Assembly: GCF_002209355.2 (NCBI RefSeq)
Contig: NZ_CP106855.1
Span: 310,001-374,000, forward strand
Direction: 5' to 3'
From: Bdellovibrio sp. SKB1291214
Lineage (GTDB): Bacteria > Bdellovibrionota > Bdellovibrionia > Bdellovibrionales > Bdellovibrionaceae
Length of the DNA: 64,000 bases
Under the pieces are notes generated by a model. It searched no databases. It was not told where the DNA came from and saw nothing but the letters and a program-made list of their open reading frames with translations. Below, in pieces: positions 43,070 to 52,633 of the stretch (position 1 is the first letter of the stretch; every line of letters begins with the position of its first letter). Both the position numbers and the translations under genes were made by a program.

Positions 43070-44350
43070 TTAGATGCGTTTCAAAGCGTCTTCAAGATCT
43101 CCGATAATGTCTTTTACATTTTCAAGGCCGATACTTAGACGAATCGCGCGCGGATCGATATTACTTTCAACACGCTTGTCCTCTGGAATCGCTGAATGAG
43201 TCATAAACCCCGGAACTTCAATCAATGTTTTTGTAAGCCCCAAAGAAACCGCCAAAGTGATTGAGTAAGAATTCTGTGCAATATCATCGACAAATTTCTG
43301 ACAGCGTTTCATATCGCCTTTGAGTTGAAAGGAAATCATGGTCCCCGGTGCAAACTTGTTTTCTGGAGAAACTAAGTACTTGCGAGCCAATTTATGCTGC
43401 GGATGAGACTTCAATCCTGGATAAGTGACACTTGCGACTTTGGGATGTTTTTCTAAGAACTGAGCGACTTTCAAAGCAGTTGTCTGCTGTTGTTCGAAAC
43501 GAATGGCCTGAGTGGAAATACCGTAAACCAAAATATGCCAAGCCGAATACGGATGAATGATGGCACCAAAGTCTTTACGAGCGACGCGCAATTGTCCCTC
43601 AAAAGCTTTCGGTGCGATAACAGCGCCCCCCATTTCAGTTCCAAAGCCTGAAATATTTTTCGTCAAACTTTGAATCACGAAATCAATTCCCCACTCTAAG
43701 GGACGCAAAGACCAAGGTGTTGCGAAAGTATTATCGACAACTGTATAGATGCGATTGTCTGATTTACGTTTCTTGTTGGCCGTTTTTACCATCTCGGTGA
43801 TCTTTTCCAGATCGGCAATCTCAAGAATAGGATTTGAAACTGATTCGAAATAGACAACGCGGGTTTTTGGATCTTTAAGTTCTTTTTCTAAAGTCTTAAA
43901 GTCATTCACATCGATCAAGGAATTTTCCACTCCCAAACGCGGCAACCAATTCGTGATCAAACTGTAAGTGCAACCGTAAAGAGTTTTATGGGCGACAATT
44001 TTTTGACCGCTCTTAACCAAAGACATGATTGTCGAAGAAATCGCTCCCATCCCGCTGCCAAAGGTGACGGCGCTTTCGCCTTTTTCTAGAATCGCTAATT
44101 GATCTTCAAGCATTTTTGTCGTTGGCTCTTCCAAACGATCATAGATCCAGATCGGTTTGTCTTTCTGATGGGGGCCGGCAAAGCTGCTAAAACCCTCTGC
44201 TCCGCGAGTCAGCGACCCCAGACGGAAGGTTGTCGAAGCCGTCATCGGAGGAATCAAGTGATGTGAAAACTCCCAAGATTCGGAAAGCATTTCACCGTGA
44301 ATGGCTTGCGTACGTGGCGATAATTTTCTGCGAGCGGACTTTTTAGTCAC
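43070..44350 (-). CDS. PLP-dependent trans-sulfuration enzyme (Cys/Met metabolism family)
   Basis: A cytoplasmic fold-type I PLP enzyme of about 427 residues. The cofactor Lys lies in IQSLTKNISGFGTEMGGA, the phosphate-binding SGMGAIS follows AVTFG, and the Asp of VVDNTFATPW stacks on the pyridine. The family includes cystathionine gamma-synthase, cystathionine lyases and methionine gamma-lyase; the KN after the catalytic region and GF rather than SGH loops do not allow me to choose between them. The GTG at 44350 with GAGGGGG upstream is preferred over TTG at 44371. Confidence 0.9.
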   Translation of the reverse strand: MTKKSARRKLSPRTQAIHGEMLSESWEFSHHLIPPMTASTTFRLGSLTRGAEGFSSFAGPHQKDKPIWIYDRLEEPTTKMLEDQLAILEKGESAVTFGSGMGAISSTIMSLVKSGQKIVAHKTLYGCTYSLITNWLPRLGVENSLIDVNDFKTLEKELKDPKTRVVYFESVSNPILEIADLEKITEMVKTANKKRKSDNRIYTVVDNTFATPWSLRPLEWGIDFVIQSLTKNISGFGTEMGGAVIAPKAFEGQLRVARKDFGAIIHPYSAWHILVYGISTQAIRFEQQQTTALKVAQFLEKHPKVASVTYPGLKSHPQHKLARKYLVSPENKFAPGTMISFQLKGDMKRCQKFVDDIAQNSYSITLAVSLGLTKTLIEVPGFMTHSAIPEDKRVESNIDPRAIRLSIGLENVKDIIGDLEDALKRI

Positions 44351-44479
44351 GATTCCCCCTCTATAACTCAAGTATTGAAACTAGAGCATAGGTTCTAGGG
44401 AACTGGAACAGATGACTTCAGGCGGTAACGCTCGGAGCCATCTTCAAATCTTATTAGACAGGTTAGAAGGATTCATTCG

Positions 44480-45337
44480 TTAACTAGCCCGGTCCGCAAG
44501 CAGATTCAGGCAGCGATTCAGAATAGTGGCGCGAATATTTTCGCGGTGTTTTACAAACTCCGGAAGCTGGGTGTTCTGCACGATTTTATAAAGCTGAACC
44601 ACGCGCAGAAGTTCAATCAAACGTGGCTTTTCCGGTCCTCGCGATAGCGGATACTTTGGCATTTCCAGGTTTTCTTCGGCGGCTTCCATCACCGCCATCG
44701 TCCAGGTGATCTCTGTTTGGGTGAGGTAAATAGAGGGAATTGTCAGGGGACGATCTTGACGCTGTTGTTCTTCGACGATCAGCTGCGCATTCAAATAACG
44801 AAGCTCCCCTACTATGCGAGTCATTTCGGCGTCATGAGTTTTACCGTAAAGTTTAAAAACCGTTTTTCCCCAAGCATCACAAAAATCATCAAACTGAATA
44901 TTGGATGATTTTTCAAACAATGGAGGGTTCGTAATATAATTTAAAGTTTTAGTGATGACATCCTCAGCGATCACGGCACTTGTATACTTACCACCCACGC
45001 GCAAAAGATGGTGAGTCCAACTGGCAAGTGAAAGCAAAGAACGATTGTCTATGGAAGCATTTCTAAAATTCAGATGAAAATCTTCAAACATCACCGAAGG
45101 CAAGGGCGCATTCAGCATTTGATCTAAAGCACTTTTACTCCGCTGGTGTTTTGGGAGCTCATAATAACCATTTAATTTACGTTGGAATTTTTCAAAAGTC
45201 TCGTCCCAAAGACCTTCACTCTGACAAGCTTTATAAAGCTGAAAAGCTTTTGCTTGAGAAGGCTCGGCCTCATCAAGCAATGAATTAATTCTCTCAACTA
45301 ACGTTCGCGGAAACGAGTGCCAAAGTTCATGAATCAT
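44480..45337 (-). CDS. Conserved-looking protein of unknown function
   Basis: A 285-residue soluble, mostly helical protein without signal peptide, membrane segment or Cys-rich motif. I recognise no family. The charged N-terminal third has several K/Q/E-rich helices, while the middle (FRNASIDNRSLLSLASWTHHLLRVGG) contains a His pair; residues are given here in two parts, FRNASIDNRS and LASWTHHLLRVGG. The real-gene case rests on length, codon pattern and lack of a better frame. It stands between the PLP enzyme and the malic enzyme on the same strand. Confidence 0.65.
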   Translation of the reverse strand: MIHELWHSFPRTLVERINSLLDEAEPSQAKAFQLYKACQSEGLWDETFEKFQRKLNGYYELPKHQRSKSALDQMLNAPLPSVMFEDFHLNFRNASIDNRSLLSLASWTHHLLRVGGKYTSAVIAEDVITKTLNYITNPPLFEKSSNIQFDDFCDAWGKTVFKLYGKTHDAEMTRIVGELRYLNAQLIVEEQQRQDRPLTIPSIYLTQTEITWTMAVMEAAEENLEMPKYPLSRGPEKPRLIELLRVVQLYKIVQNTQLPEFVKHRENIRATILNRCLNLLADRAS

Positions 45338-45422
45338 ATAGATCCACTATACTCGTAATTACACCGAATTTCCGGTTTCTCTTTTTTGACGAACTTCTAG
45401 ACAGAGCGCGAGCCCCAAGGAT

Positions 45423-47123
45423 TTAAGTCGCTGCTCGATGTCGATAAGTTCGGTACTCAGGTTTCCAAAAGTTGTTGTGGATTGCAGTGAGCAAATCCTC
45501 TTCGGAAGTGACGATGGCTACGCCTTCCGCTTGGGCCACTTTGCCAACTCTAAAAGCAATCTCGACAGAGACTGACGAAATGTCCTTAAGTTCTGGAAGG
45601 AGCACTCCGTCGCCTGATACGGCCATCGGTGAACAATCTGCCAAGGCTTCGCTGGCTGCCATCATCATGGCGTCAGTGACTCTACGGGCCCCGGAGGCAA
45701 TTACGCCAAGTCCCACACCTGGGAAGATGTACGAGTTGTTACACTGAGCGATCGGATAGATTTTCTCATTAAATGCCACCGGTGCAAAAGGGCTGCCCGT
45801 AGCAACCAGCGCCGCACCTTCAGTCCAACGGATAATGTCTTCGGGAAGGGCTTCCACTCGGGACGTCGGATTTGAAAGAGGCATTACGATGGGACGTGCA
45901 CAATGACTGTGCATCAAACGAATGATCTCTTCTGTGAAAAGTCCCGGCTGCGCCGAAGCACCAATCAAAACCGTCGGCTTTGCATGGCGGACTGTTTCAA
46001 GCAAGGAGATCTCGCCCTCTGGCAAACCCCAGGATTGGATACGATCTGTCGGTTGAGTCAAAGGAGATTGAAAGTCCAAAAGATTGGGCATTTTGTCAGT
46101 TAGTAAACCGTACCGATCAATCATGAACACGCGACTTCGAGCTTCCGAGTCTGACAAGCCTTCTTGCTTCATACGAGCCACGATTTGTTCGGCGATTCCA
46201 CAACCTGCTGAACCGGCTCCTAAAAAGACAACCGTCTGGTCACGCAATTGACCACCGGCCGCGCGGCTGGCAGCGATAAGACTTCCCACAACAACGGCTG
46301 CTGTGCCTTGAATATCATCATTAAAGCAGCAAATTTCATCGCGATAACGTTTCAACAAAGGTGAAGCATTTTTTTGCGCAAAATCTTCGAACTGCAAAAG
46401 CACGTCAGGCCAACGACGTTTGACGGCCTCGATAAAAGCATCCACAAACTGATAATATTCATCGCCAGAAATACGCGGATGCTTCCATCCCATATATAAA
46501 GGATCGTTGATCAATGTTTGATTGTTGGTTCCAACATCCAAAACCACCGGCAATGTGTAAGCAGGGCTCACTCCCCCACAAGCCGTATAAAGGGAAAGTT
46601 TACCGATTGGAATTCCCATCCCTCCGATGCCCTGGTCACCCAAGCCAAGTATACGCTCGCCGTCAGTGACCACGATCACTTTTACTTTTTGCTTTGTTAC
46701 GTTACGAAGCATTTCATCAATACGATCACGATGAGGGTAGGAAATAAAGAGACCACGGTGGGCACGATAAATTTCAGAAAAATGCTCGCACGCTTCGCCG
46801 ACAACGGGAGTGTAAATAACCGGAAGCATTTCAGTAATGTGTCGGACTACCAAATGGTAAAACAGCGTTTCGTTCGTATCCTGAAGATGGCGAAGAAAAA
46901 CATGGCGATCTAAGTTATTTTTGATGTTGCTAAATTGACTGTAAGCACGAGCAGCTTGCTCTTCGATCGTTTCGACGTGTTCTGGTAAAAGTCCATGAAG
47001 ATTCAGATTCGATCGCTCTTCATCGGTGAAAGCACTCCCCTTATTCAACAAAGAGATATCTAAAAGAAACGTTCCTGAATAAGGAATATAAACCGGGCGC
47101 TTATTGGAATTATCTGTGTCCAT
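45423..47123 (-). CDS. maeA: NAD-dependent malic enzyme
   Basis: Oxidative decarboxylation of malate to pyruvate with NAD reduction. It has 566 residues, the length of E. coli MaeA, to which it is strikingly close along its full length. [18 protein letters not shown] starts the protein; [35 protein letters not shown] (metal/NAD region), [12 protein letters not shown] and [13 protein letters not shown] (dinucleotide fold) are all intact. This is a gluconeogenic or anaplerotic link useful when growing on amino acids and dicarboxylates. Confidence 0.96.
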   Translation of the reverse strand: MDTDNSNKRPVYIPYSGTFLLDISLLNKGSAFTDEERSNLNLHGLLPEHVETIEEQAARAYSQFSNIKNNLDRHVFLRHLQDTNETLFYHLVVRHITEMLPVIYTPVVGEACEHFSEIYRAHRGLFISYPHRDRIDEMLRNVTKQKVKVIVVTDGERILGLGDQGIGGMGIPIGKLSLYTACGGVSPAYTLPVVLDVGTNNQTLINDPLYMGWKHPRISGDEYYQFVDAFIEAVKRRWPDVLLQFEDFAQKNASPLLKRYRDEICCFNDDIQGTAAVVVGSLIAASRAAGGQLRDQTVVFLGAGSAGCGIAEQIVARMKQEGLSDSEARSRVFMIDRYGLLTDKMPNLLDFQSPLTQPTDRIQSWGLPEGEISLLETVRHAKPTVLIGASAQPGLFTEEIIRLMHSHCARPIVMPLSNPTSRVEALPEDIIRWTEGAALVATGSPFAPVAFNEKIYPIAQCNNSYIFPGVGLGVIASGARRVTDAMMMAASEALADCSPMAVSGDGVLLPELKDISSVSVEIAFRVGKVAQAEGVAIVTSEEDLLTAIHNNFWKPEYRTYRHRAAT

Positions 47124-47245
47124 GGACGCATCTTAGTACGATCAATATCGGTTGTACATCTGTTATAAAACCGATGATGTCTCGTATAACAAATGACTAA
47201 TAAATTCTTGTATAATTACCCAAAAATCTGCGCTAACTTAATGTG

Positions 47246-48028
47246 ATGATCTTTTCGCGTTCAATTGTACTAGTTCTGGCATTGCTTACCTCACTTGTTT
47301 CCAAGGCGGAAACCATCACGCTTAATGGAGAAGACGACTGGGCGCCGTATTCTTCAGCATCTAAAGACTATAAAGAAGTTGTGGGCCTCGCTCCCGACAT
47401 CGTACGTGCGGCTTTTAAGTCACAAGGTATAGATGTTATTATTCGCCCGATGCCATTTACTCGTTGTATGAACGAGGTGGACAAAGGCACATCCCTCGGC
47501 TGCTTTGACACTCTGATCAATAAAGACACAAAAGATAAGTATATCTTCCACCCTACGGCTTTGTTTCAGGCCGATATGTTGATCTATGGTCGCATTGATG
47601 AAAAGACCGGTTTAAAGCTTGAAGACCTTGAAGGCAAAACAGTCGGAACAACTTTGGGCTATACCTACCCGTCCGTTTTTCTAAATAATAAAAAAATTCT
47701 AACGGAAAATGGTCCCACAGAAACGTCACAGCTTCAAAAAGTAGCTGCCGGCCGTGTTCGTTACGCGATTTTGTGGGGACTGACGGCAGAGAGTATTTTT
47801 AATAAGCATCCTGAGCTTAAAAAGAAGGTCAAATTGGTTGGCCGTATTTCACGCGATAATCTGTACGTGAACTTCTCCAAAACGCACAAAGATGGCGCGA
47901 AATACGCAGCCATCTTTGAAAAGGGACTTCAAACTATCATTTCAAACGGGACGTACCTTAAAATCGAGGACGAATTCCGTAAGAAACATCCCGATGCAGA
48001 GCACCCTCGCAAGGGCGCTCGCCTTTAA
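47246..48028 (+). CDS. Periplasmic solute-binding protein, family 3
   Basis: An exported binding protein of 260 residues with a signal peptide ending at VSKA|E. The type 3 fold is shown by TITLNGEDDWAPYSS, GLAPDIVRAAFKSQGI, and CMNEVDKGTSLGCFDTL. No ABC permease or ATPase gene is nearby, so it may serve as an orphan receptor or be paired in trans. Its ligand is likely an amino acid-like compound. GTG at 47243 and ATG at 47246 are both possible starts. It ends one base from the convergent coiled-coil gene. Confidence 0.85.
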   Translation: MIFSRSIVLVLALLTSLVSKAETITLNGEDDWAPYSSASKDYKEVVGLAPDIVRAAFKSQGIDVIIRPMPFTRCMNEVDKGTSLGCFDTLINKDTKDKYIFHPTALFQADMLIYGRIDEKTGLKLEDLEGKTVGTTLGYTYPSVFLNNKKILTENGPTETSQLQKVAAGRVRYAILWGLTAESIFNKHPELKKKVKLVGRISRDNLYVNFSKTHKDGAKYAAIFEKGLQTIISNGTYLKIEDEFRKKHPDAEHPRKGARL

Positions 48029-48838
48029 CTAGTTCAAGTTACCCAAACGAGCCAAAGCTTTTTGTTGTTTCGATTTAGCATCGCTCAACTTTTGGCGTTT
48101 TTGATTCAATTTATCTTGAAGCTGTTTTCTCTTCTCGATGTTCATTTGTGCTTTTCTATTGTGTTGCTCAGCTTTTGACAAAGCGGCTGCGGTTTGTTGC
48201 TCTAACTTTTTAGATTCACGCTCATAGTTCATGCGAGCTTTTAGGAAATCCGCATCTGTCTTTTTAAGCATGGCAGCTGCTTGACGCTCTTCATTTTTCG
48301 CGCGAGCCAGTTTTGCTTGCTCTGTTTTAAGAGCTGCATTCGTACGAGCCATTTCACCTTGAGTAGCTTTCATCGCCGCCGTCATTTGCAACTTTTTATC
48401 ATTTGCTTCGTCACGGTCCGCACGGGCTTTGCTCAATTTATCATTTACACGAGCCAACTTATTGCGAGCATCGTTTTCTTGGGAGTCCATTTTTTCAATC
48501 TGTTTGCGCATAGTGATCGTCTCGCCAATTAAACGCGTCGTTTGCTTAGAGTTTCTTTCAGCCTCCGCTTGCAAACGCTTAATTTCACGACGTGTGCGTT
48601 GAGTTGTTTCTTTGTGGTCACGTGTACGACCATCAAAATCTGATTTTGCAGCGCTTAACTCAGACTGCGTTTGCTCTAAACCACCTTGTGCTTCATCCAA
48701 GTTTGCGAAAGCGCTTTCCACGTCCGATTGCGCGTCGATAGCATTATCTTTTTCCATGGAAGATGCGTGAGCACTTGTTGCACCCATAATCATCATCAAA
48801 ACAGAGGCTGCGAATAGTTTTGTATAACGTTTAGACAT
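48029..48838 (-). CDS. Exported coiled-coil protein
   Basis: A 269-residue protein. A signal peptide ends near SAHA|S. From about residue 30 to the end it is one continuous heptad-rich helix with many Lys, Glu, Gln, Arg and Ala residues and no Pro, so a long periplasmic rod is expected. The ATG at 48838 follows AAGGA at eight bases; the frame is open ten codons further. A small Cys-containing ORF lies just upstream and may share its message. The role is probably structural, but nothing in the sequence names it. Confidence 0.8.
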   Translation of the reverse strand: MSKRYTKLFAASVLMMIMGATSAHASSMEKDNAIDAQSDVESAFANLDEAQGGLEQTQSELSAAKSDFDGRTRDHKETTQRTRREIKRLQAEAERNSKQTTRLIGETITMRKQIEKMDSQENDARNKLARVNDKLSKARADRDEANDKKLQMTAAMKATQGEMARTNAALKTEQAKLARAKNEERQAAAMLKKTDADFLKARMNYERESKKLEQQTAAALSKAEQHNRKAQMNIEKRKQLQDKLNQKRQKLSDAKSKQQKALARLGNLN

Positions 48839-48851
48839 AAATGGTTCCTTA

Positions 48852-49043
48852 TTAAGGTTGATAGGCACATCTATCCATTTTCTGTGCCGAGGGGTCCTCG
48901 TCGTCTAATTTGCAGCTGATCGTTTGGGCGCCCTCTAAACCGGGAAATCCTTTCCAAAAAGAACGACAATTTAGGCACCCACTTATTGCCACCTGCTGGG
49001 GACGCCTGATGTCCCTATGATTATCGGCATTTAAGCCCTCCAT
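48852..49043 (-). CDS. Possible small Cys-containing protein
   Basis: A 63-residue frame ending 13 bp before the coiled-coil gene. It contains four Cys (GCLNCRSF, then two singles, ISCKL and DRCAYQP), resembling a small zinc-binding or disulfide protein. Codon pattern in the second half looks coding. The start is doubtful: no good ribosome site stands before the ATG at 49043, whereas a GGAGGG overlaps it and faces another ATG in a different frame. Confidence 0.35.
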   Translation of the reverse strand: MEGLNADNHRDIRRPQQVAISGCLNCRSFWKGFPGLEGAQTISCKLDDEDPSAQKMDRCAYQP

Positions 49044-49117
49044 TACGCCGTTGTTAGTACACCAAAGAAATAGATCATCCTAACCTCAGCCTCACATCAA
49101 TATATAAAGGAGTACCT

Positions 49118-49465
49118 ATGAAGCATGCCCTCGCAGGATTACTAACCATCCTCATCACACCTTCCGCATTCGCCACAATGTATACGTGCAGTTTTACGGA
49201 GCCCTTTCAGCAAGTGACATACGATACCCAAACCCACGAATTGGGACTGACCCGTCCTAGTGAAGAATATGTGACGTGGCCATCAACCCACACGACCAGC
49301 GGAAACTTCCTGACGGCTAAATCCATCAACGGCGAAGTAAAACTTCGCATTCAGCTAAATAAAAATGGCTCTGATGGAATGTCTGATCATATTTATCAGT
49401 ACGAAGGAATTTGGAACGGACAGGTTGGCGGTTGCGATTCCAATCAAACTCCACGCCCTGAATAA
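49118..49465 (+). CDS. Small secreted protein
   Basis: A 115-residue protein with a signal peptide ending at AFA|T. The mature part has two Cys (YTCSF near its start and GGCDS near its end) that could close a disulfide across a beta-rich domain. The ribosome site AAAGGAG is strong. No family recognised. Similar small two-Cys secreted proteins recur in this window (50514-50909, 63090-63587, and the partial gene at the right edge). Confidence 0.75.
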   Translation: MKHALAGLLTILITPSAFATMYTCSFTEPFQQVTYDTQTHELGLTRPSEEYVTWPSTHTTSGNFLTAKSINGEVKLRIQLNKNGSDGMSDHIYQYEGIWNGQVGGCDSNQTPRPE

Positions 49466-49575
49466 TAATATCACTTAAGTTTTCAAGGTAGGCGCGGGTT
49501 TTGTGGCCTACCTTGGTCTGTCTTGCAGTGCTCTGCACCTGTTGCTTTCGCTAAATTTCGTTTATTCTTATCTGC

Positions 49576-50364
49576 ATGAAAATGAAATCCGCATTAATCA
49601 TGGGCGTCCTATTTTTTAAATCATTGCTGGTGGAAGCGAACGATTGGAGAACTGCAGATCGCAGCTCCATTGGTATTGCTCCCACGCCTCAAGAGGACCC
49701 GCGGGCGATTGTGCAAATTTATTCTGCGCGAACCTATGGTTTTAAGGGCAACTTGGCTGTTCACTCGTGGATCGCCTATAAGGAAAAACACGGCGCCGAA
49801 TGGAATGTCTATGAAGTGATTGGCTATTATGCGGATCGGGGCTTTCCGGTTATTCGCCAAACTCACCGCCAACCTGATCAACGCTGGTTTGGCAACGAGC
49901 CTTCTTTACACATGGATGTTCGCGGTGAAGCGGCGGAAAAAATGATACCTGATTTGATTAAGGCCATCGAAAGTTATCCTTATCCCCACTCCTACAGAAT
50001 TTATCCAGGCCCGAACAGCAATACTTTCGTATCTTATGTGATGAGAAACACACCTGGAATCTATACGGACTTACCACCTCATGCGATCGGTAAAGATTGG
50101 ATTGGCAAAGGCCAACCAGTGGGCATCACTGAATCAGGTACTGGCGTTCAATTTTCGCTGTTTGGATTATTAGGGGCAAGTATTGGGCTGGCAGAAGGCA
50201 TCGAGCTTAATTTATTGGGTATGAGTTTCGGAATTGATTTCGCCCGACCGGCGCTAAAGCTGCCATTTGTCGGGCGCTTAGGAATGTCTGATAAACCTGT
50301 ATTTAATACGACGGAGCCGTCAGCACCCTTGTCGTCACACTCGCCGCCGGCGTCGAATAATTAA
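49576..50364 (+). CDS. DUF3750-domain exported protein
   Basis: A 262-residue protein with an N-terminal signal sequence (ending near VEA|N). The DUF3750 domain is recognisable from VQIYSARTYGFKGNLAVHSW, YEVIGYYADRG, and PYPHSYRIYPGPNSNTFVSY, with a likely His/Cys-free hydrolase-like core and an invariant-looking HSW and NTF. The last 20 residues are Pro/Ser-rich. The molecular function of DUF3750 is not established. Confidence 0.85.
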   Translation: MKMKSALIMGVLFFKSLLVEANDWRTADRSSIGIAPTPQEDPRAIVQIYSARTYGFKGNLAVHSWIAYKEKHGAEWNVYEVIGYYADRGFPVIRQTHRQPDQRWFGNEPSLHMDVRGEAAEKMIPDLIKAIESYPYPHSYRIYPGPNSNTFVSYVMRNTPGIYTDLPPHAIGKDWIGKGQPVGITESGTGVQFSLFGLLGASIGLAEGIELNLLGMSFGIDFARPALKLPFVGRLGMSDKPVFNTTEPSAPLSSHSPPASNN

Positions 50365-50513
50365 AGGCACTGCCACTTCATGTTGGCTCGCCCCTCGCAC
50401 CGTAGGAGGTGTCAATTTTTGTGACACCTTTTCCAGTTTTTCATTGAACTGACTTCTTTACCTCCTTTAGGAAAATCTGCAGTATAAAAAAAGCCTCTAC
50501 TTTTGAGGTGATT

Positions 50514-50909
50514 ATGAAAACGATATCTCTGCTAACTGCTGCAATCATCATGACGACCGTTACATCGCAGGCAAGAACTTTATCCTGCACAGGTATCGAT
50601 AAAAACGGCAGCAAAGTCAGCGTTCAAGTCTCTTTGAACAATGGAGTGTCTTTTGATTATAAAACCGAAAAGACAAAAGCAAAAAGTTCGGAAGATTACG
50701 CAGATGTGTGGACTTCAGATGTTGGCTCTTACAATTTGGCCGAAGACTCAAACGAAAAATCCATCACGGGTTCTTTAGGTTCACGTGGTGAGAAATGGGC
50801 AAAGTTAACTTTGGGTGATTTAGGTAAAGCCAATTCCACTCTGGAATATGACGAAAATGATTCCGGGTACGAGTACAGCAACTCTGTTAGTAAGATGATT
50901 TGCCGTTAA
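50514..50909 (+). CDS. Small secreted protein
   Basis: A 131-residue protein with a signal peptide ending at SQA|R. The mature part begins LSCTG and ends KMICR, so the two Cys could bond. It is rich in Ser, Lys, Asp and Gly, and probably beta. The ATG at 50514 with GAGG upstream is preferred over the in-frame GTG at 50508. No family recognised. Confidence 0.75.
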   Translation: MKTISLLTAAIIMTTVTSQARTLSCTGIDKNGSKVSVQVSLNNGVSFDYKTEKTKAKSSEDYADVWTSDVGSYNLAEDSNEKSITGSLGSRGEKWAKLTLGDLGKANSTLEYDENDSGYEYSNSVSKMICR

Positions 50910-50942
50910 TTTTCCAATTAAAGTATCTGCTCTAAAACACTC

Positions 50943-50971
50943 AAGCCCGGCTCTGCGCCTGGCTTTTTTTT
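50943..50971 (+). terminator. Probable rho-independent terminator
   Basis: AAGCC and GGCTT enclose an imperfect GC-rich hairpin, followed by eight T. The rest of the gap 50972-51319 shows no gene or clear structure. Confidence 0.75.
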
Positions 50972-51319
50972 ATTTCGTGTGTCGCACCAAAGACACACAT
51001 ATCAAGATTTCGTAAACAAGTTCGTCGGATTTAAATAATTTCTCTGGACCTTGTTCTGGAATATCTCGGCCTTGAATTCTCATGTCGAAGCGCAATTGAT
51101 AAAGTATAGAGACGCTAAAGTTATGGGTGCTTGTACTATTTCAGAAAATCCGCTTTCTAACTACGCGAAATTTCTCGTGTGAAAATCCGATAGGATGCTT
51201 GCCGAACAAGGGTTCGTCTCAAGATGAGAATACGGAGCATTTTTACCGGTTTAGCTATCGAGAAAATTACAAAAAAAGAAGAGAATATAACAAGAACAGA
51301 GCCGCACGGGGGAGATGGA

Positions 51320-51454
51320 ATGGCAAAAGTAAGAGTAAAAGGTTTTCTAGCTCTCTCTGCTTTGTATCTTTTCGTTTGCTTGTTCTATTCAAACTGTACT
51401 GTTCGCGAAGAATCACATACACCAACTCAACTCGGCGGCACCGTCGGAAGATAA
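51320..51454 (+). CDS. Short membrane/secreted peptide (44 residues)
   Basis: Basic N-terminus, a hydrophobic segment (LALSALYLFVCLFYSN) and a short polar tail. The GGGGGAG ribosome site is strong and a terminator follows immediately, which together support an expressed gene. The Cys after YSN might be a lipidation site, but the preceding residues are not a standard lipobox. The frame is open upstream to 51224, without a better start. Confidence 0.55.
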   Translation: MAKVRVKGFLALSALYLFVCLFYSNCTVREESHTPTQLGGTVGR

Positions 51455-51482
51455 AAAAAGAGCAGCTAGGCTGCTCTTTTTT
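51454..51482. terminator. Bidirectional rho-independent terminator
   Basis: GAGCAGC (51460-51466) pairs with GCTGCTC (51470-51476) around TAG, with A7 before and T6 after. It serves the short peptide gene and the convergent NTF2-like gene. Confidence 0.94.
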
Positions 51483-51498
51483 AGTTCGTGAATTCCAT

Positions 51499-51882
51499 TT
51501 ACATCGTATAGAAAAATTCTTCTTTCACGATCTTACCGTCTTTCACCGTATAGACTCCAACTTCTTGCATCTGCCAATTTTTCGAAGTTCTTTTATCGGT
51601 GGCATCATATTTAAAATGAATTGCGAAACGATCCCCTAATGGATAAGGTCCATCCACTTGGGCCGAATGCACTTCCATGGTTTCTTCCCACTGTTTATTT
51701 TTTTTCAGCGCGTTGTCGATGCCGCTTGCGTAGGCTGGCATATCGGGTGTTTCAGCAGCTTCCTGACTTTCAATATTTTCTGCATACAGAGTTTTGACCG
51801 CTTCAACGACTTTATTCTGCTTGCAAAAATCGACCAATTTTTTACCGACGGCAAGAGTGTCTTGCTGAGTTTGATTATTCAT
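51499..51882 (-). CDS. NTF2/SnoaL-like domain protein
   Basis: A 127-residue cytoplasmic protein of the cone-shaped NTF2-like fold: an N-terminal helix pair (VDFCKQNKVVEAVKTLYAENIE, split as VDFCKQNK and EAVKTLYAENIE) and strands FAIHFKYDAT and EVGVYTVKDGKIVKEEFFY. Such proteins bind small ligands or act as small isomerase/hydrolase enzymes; no catalytic set is clear. The SD AGGAGG stands before the ATG. It lies 77 bp downstream of the O-methyltransferase on the same strand. Confidence 0.8.
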   Translation of the reverse strand: MNNQTQQDTLAVGKKLVDFCKQNKVVEAVKTLYAENIESQEAAETPDMPAYASGIDNALKKNKQWEETMEVHSAQVDGPYPLGDRFAIHFKYDATDKRTSKNWQMQEVGVYTVKDGKIVKEEFFYTM

Positions 51883-51958
51883 AAGACCTCCTTTTGTGGT
51901 TGCAACCTTAGTCTACGCTCACAAAAGGAGTTTAAAAGTACTGATTCAGTCCAGAATA

Positions 51959-52624
51959 TTACAAACGGATAGAGATTTCGTGAGCTGGATATCTTTCGCC
52001 TCTGCGGGTGTGAATCGGCGCAGATACATATCCGTTACTCGCCGAACGCAGATAACTCAGAAAGCTCTCTAGGCCCTCATGATTGGTATTGTCGCTAGCT
52101 ATGATACCGCCGGACCGTACTTTAGATTCCATCAATTTCAAAACGTCCATATACATGCCTTTAGGCCCATCTAAAAAAAGCATATCGATGTTATTCGGTG
52201 AATTCTCTTTAAGAGTTTGCAGAGCATCCCCCACACGGAACTCCACAAATCCAACCAAGCCAGCTTCCGTCAGATTGGTTTTCGCTCTTGCTACCTTCTC
52301 AGGGTGAAATTCTGTAGTGATCACTTTTCCACCACCATTGTCTTTGACAGCAGCTGCTAAATAGATTGTAGAAACACCGAAGGACGTTCCAAACTCAACG
52401 ATCGTTTTAGAATTGTTCGTGCGTGCAATGGAATACAAGAGATTACCGAATTCCATACCAATCGCCATGTAAACGCCACGCATGGCGCGATAGAATTCTT
52501 CCTGAGTTGCCGTTTCAGGCAAAGCCATGGCCTCTTGACGATTTGTGGCATCGTTTTCGGCTGAGTCCTTATACAATTTTGCTAAAATATTTTGGACTTG
52601 TTCAGTTGCAAGAGATGATTTCAT
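51959..52624 (-). CDS. O-methyltransferase (class I, SAM-dependent)
   Basis: A 221-residue enzyme resembling the catechol/caffeoyl-CoA-type O-methyltransferases. The SAM motif is IVEFGTSFGVSTIYLA, strand 2 ends with TTEFHPEK, and the metal-site motif is DMLFLDGPKGMYMDVL with ASDNTNHEG nearby. An N-terminal helical segment caps the site. Its substrate is unknown. It starts 9 bp after the PepSY membrane gene, suggesting one transcript. Confidence 0.88.
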   Translation of the reverse strand: MKSSLATEQVQNILAKLYKDSAENDATNRQEAMALPETATQEEFYRAMRGVYMAIGMEFGNLLYSIARTNNSKTIVEFGTSFGVSTIYLAAAVKDNGGGKVITTEFHPEKVARAKTNLTEAGLVGFVEFRVGDALQTLKENSPNNIDMLFLDGPKGMYMDVLKLMESKVRSGGIIASDNTNHEGLESFLSYLRSASNGYVSAPIHTRRGERYPAHEISIRL

Positions 52625-52633
52625 GATTGATCC

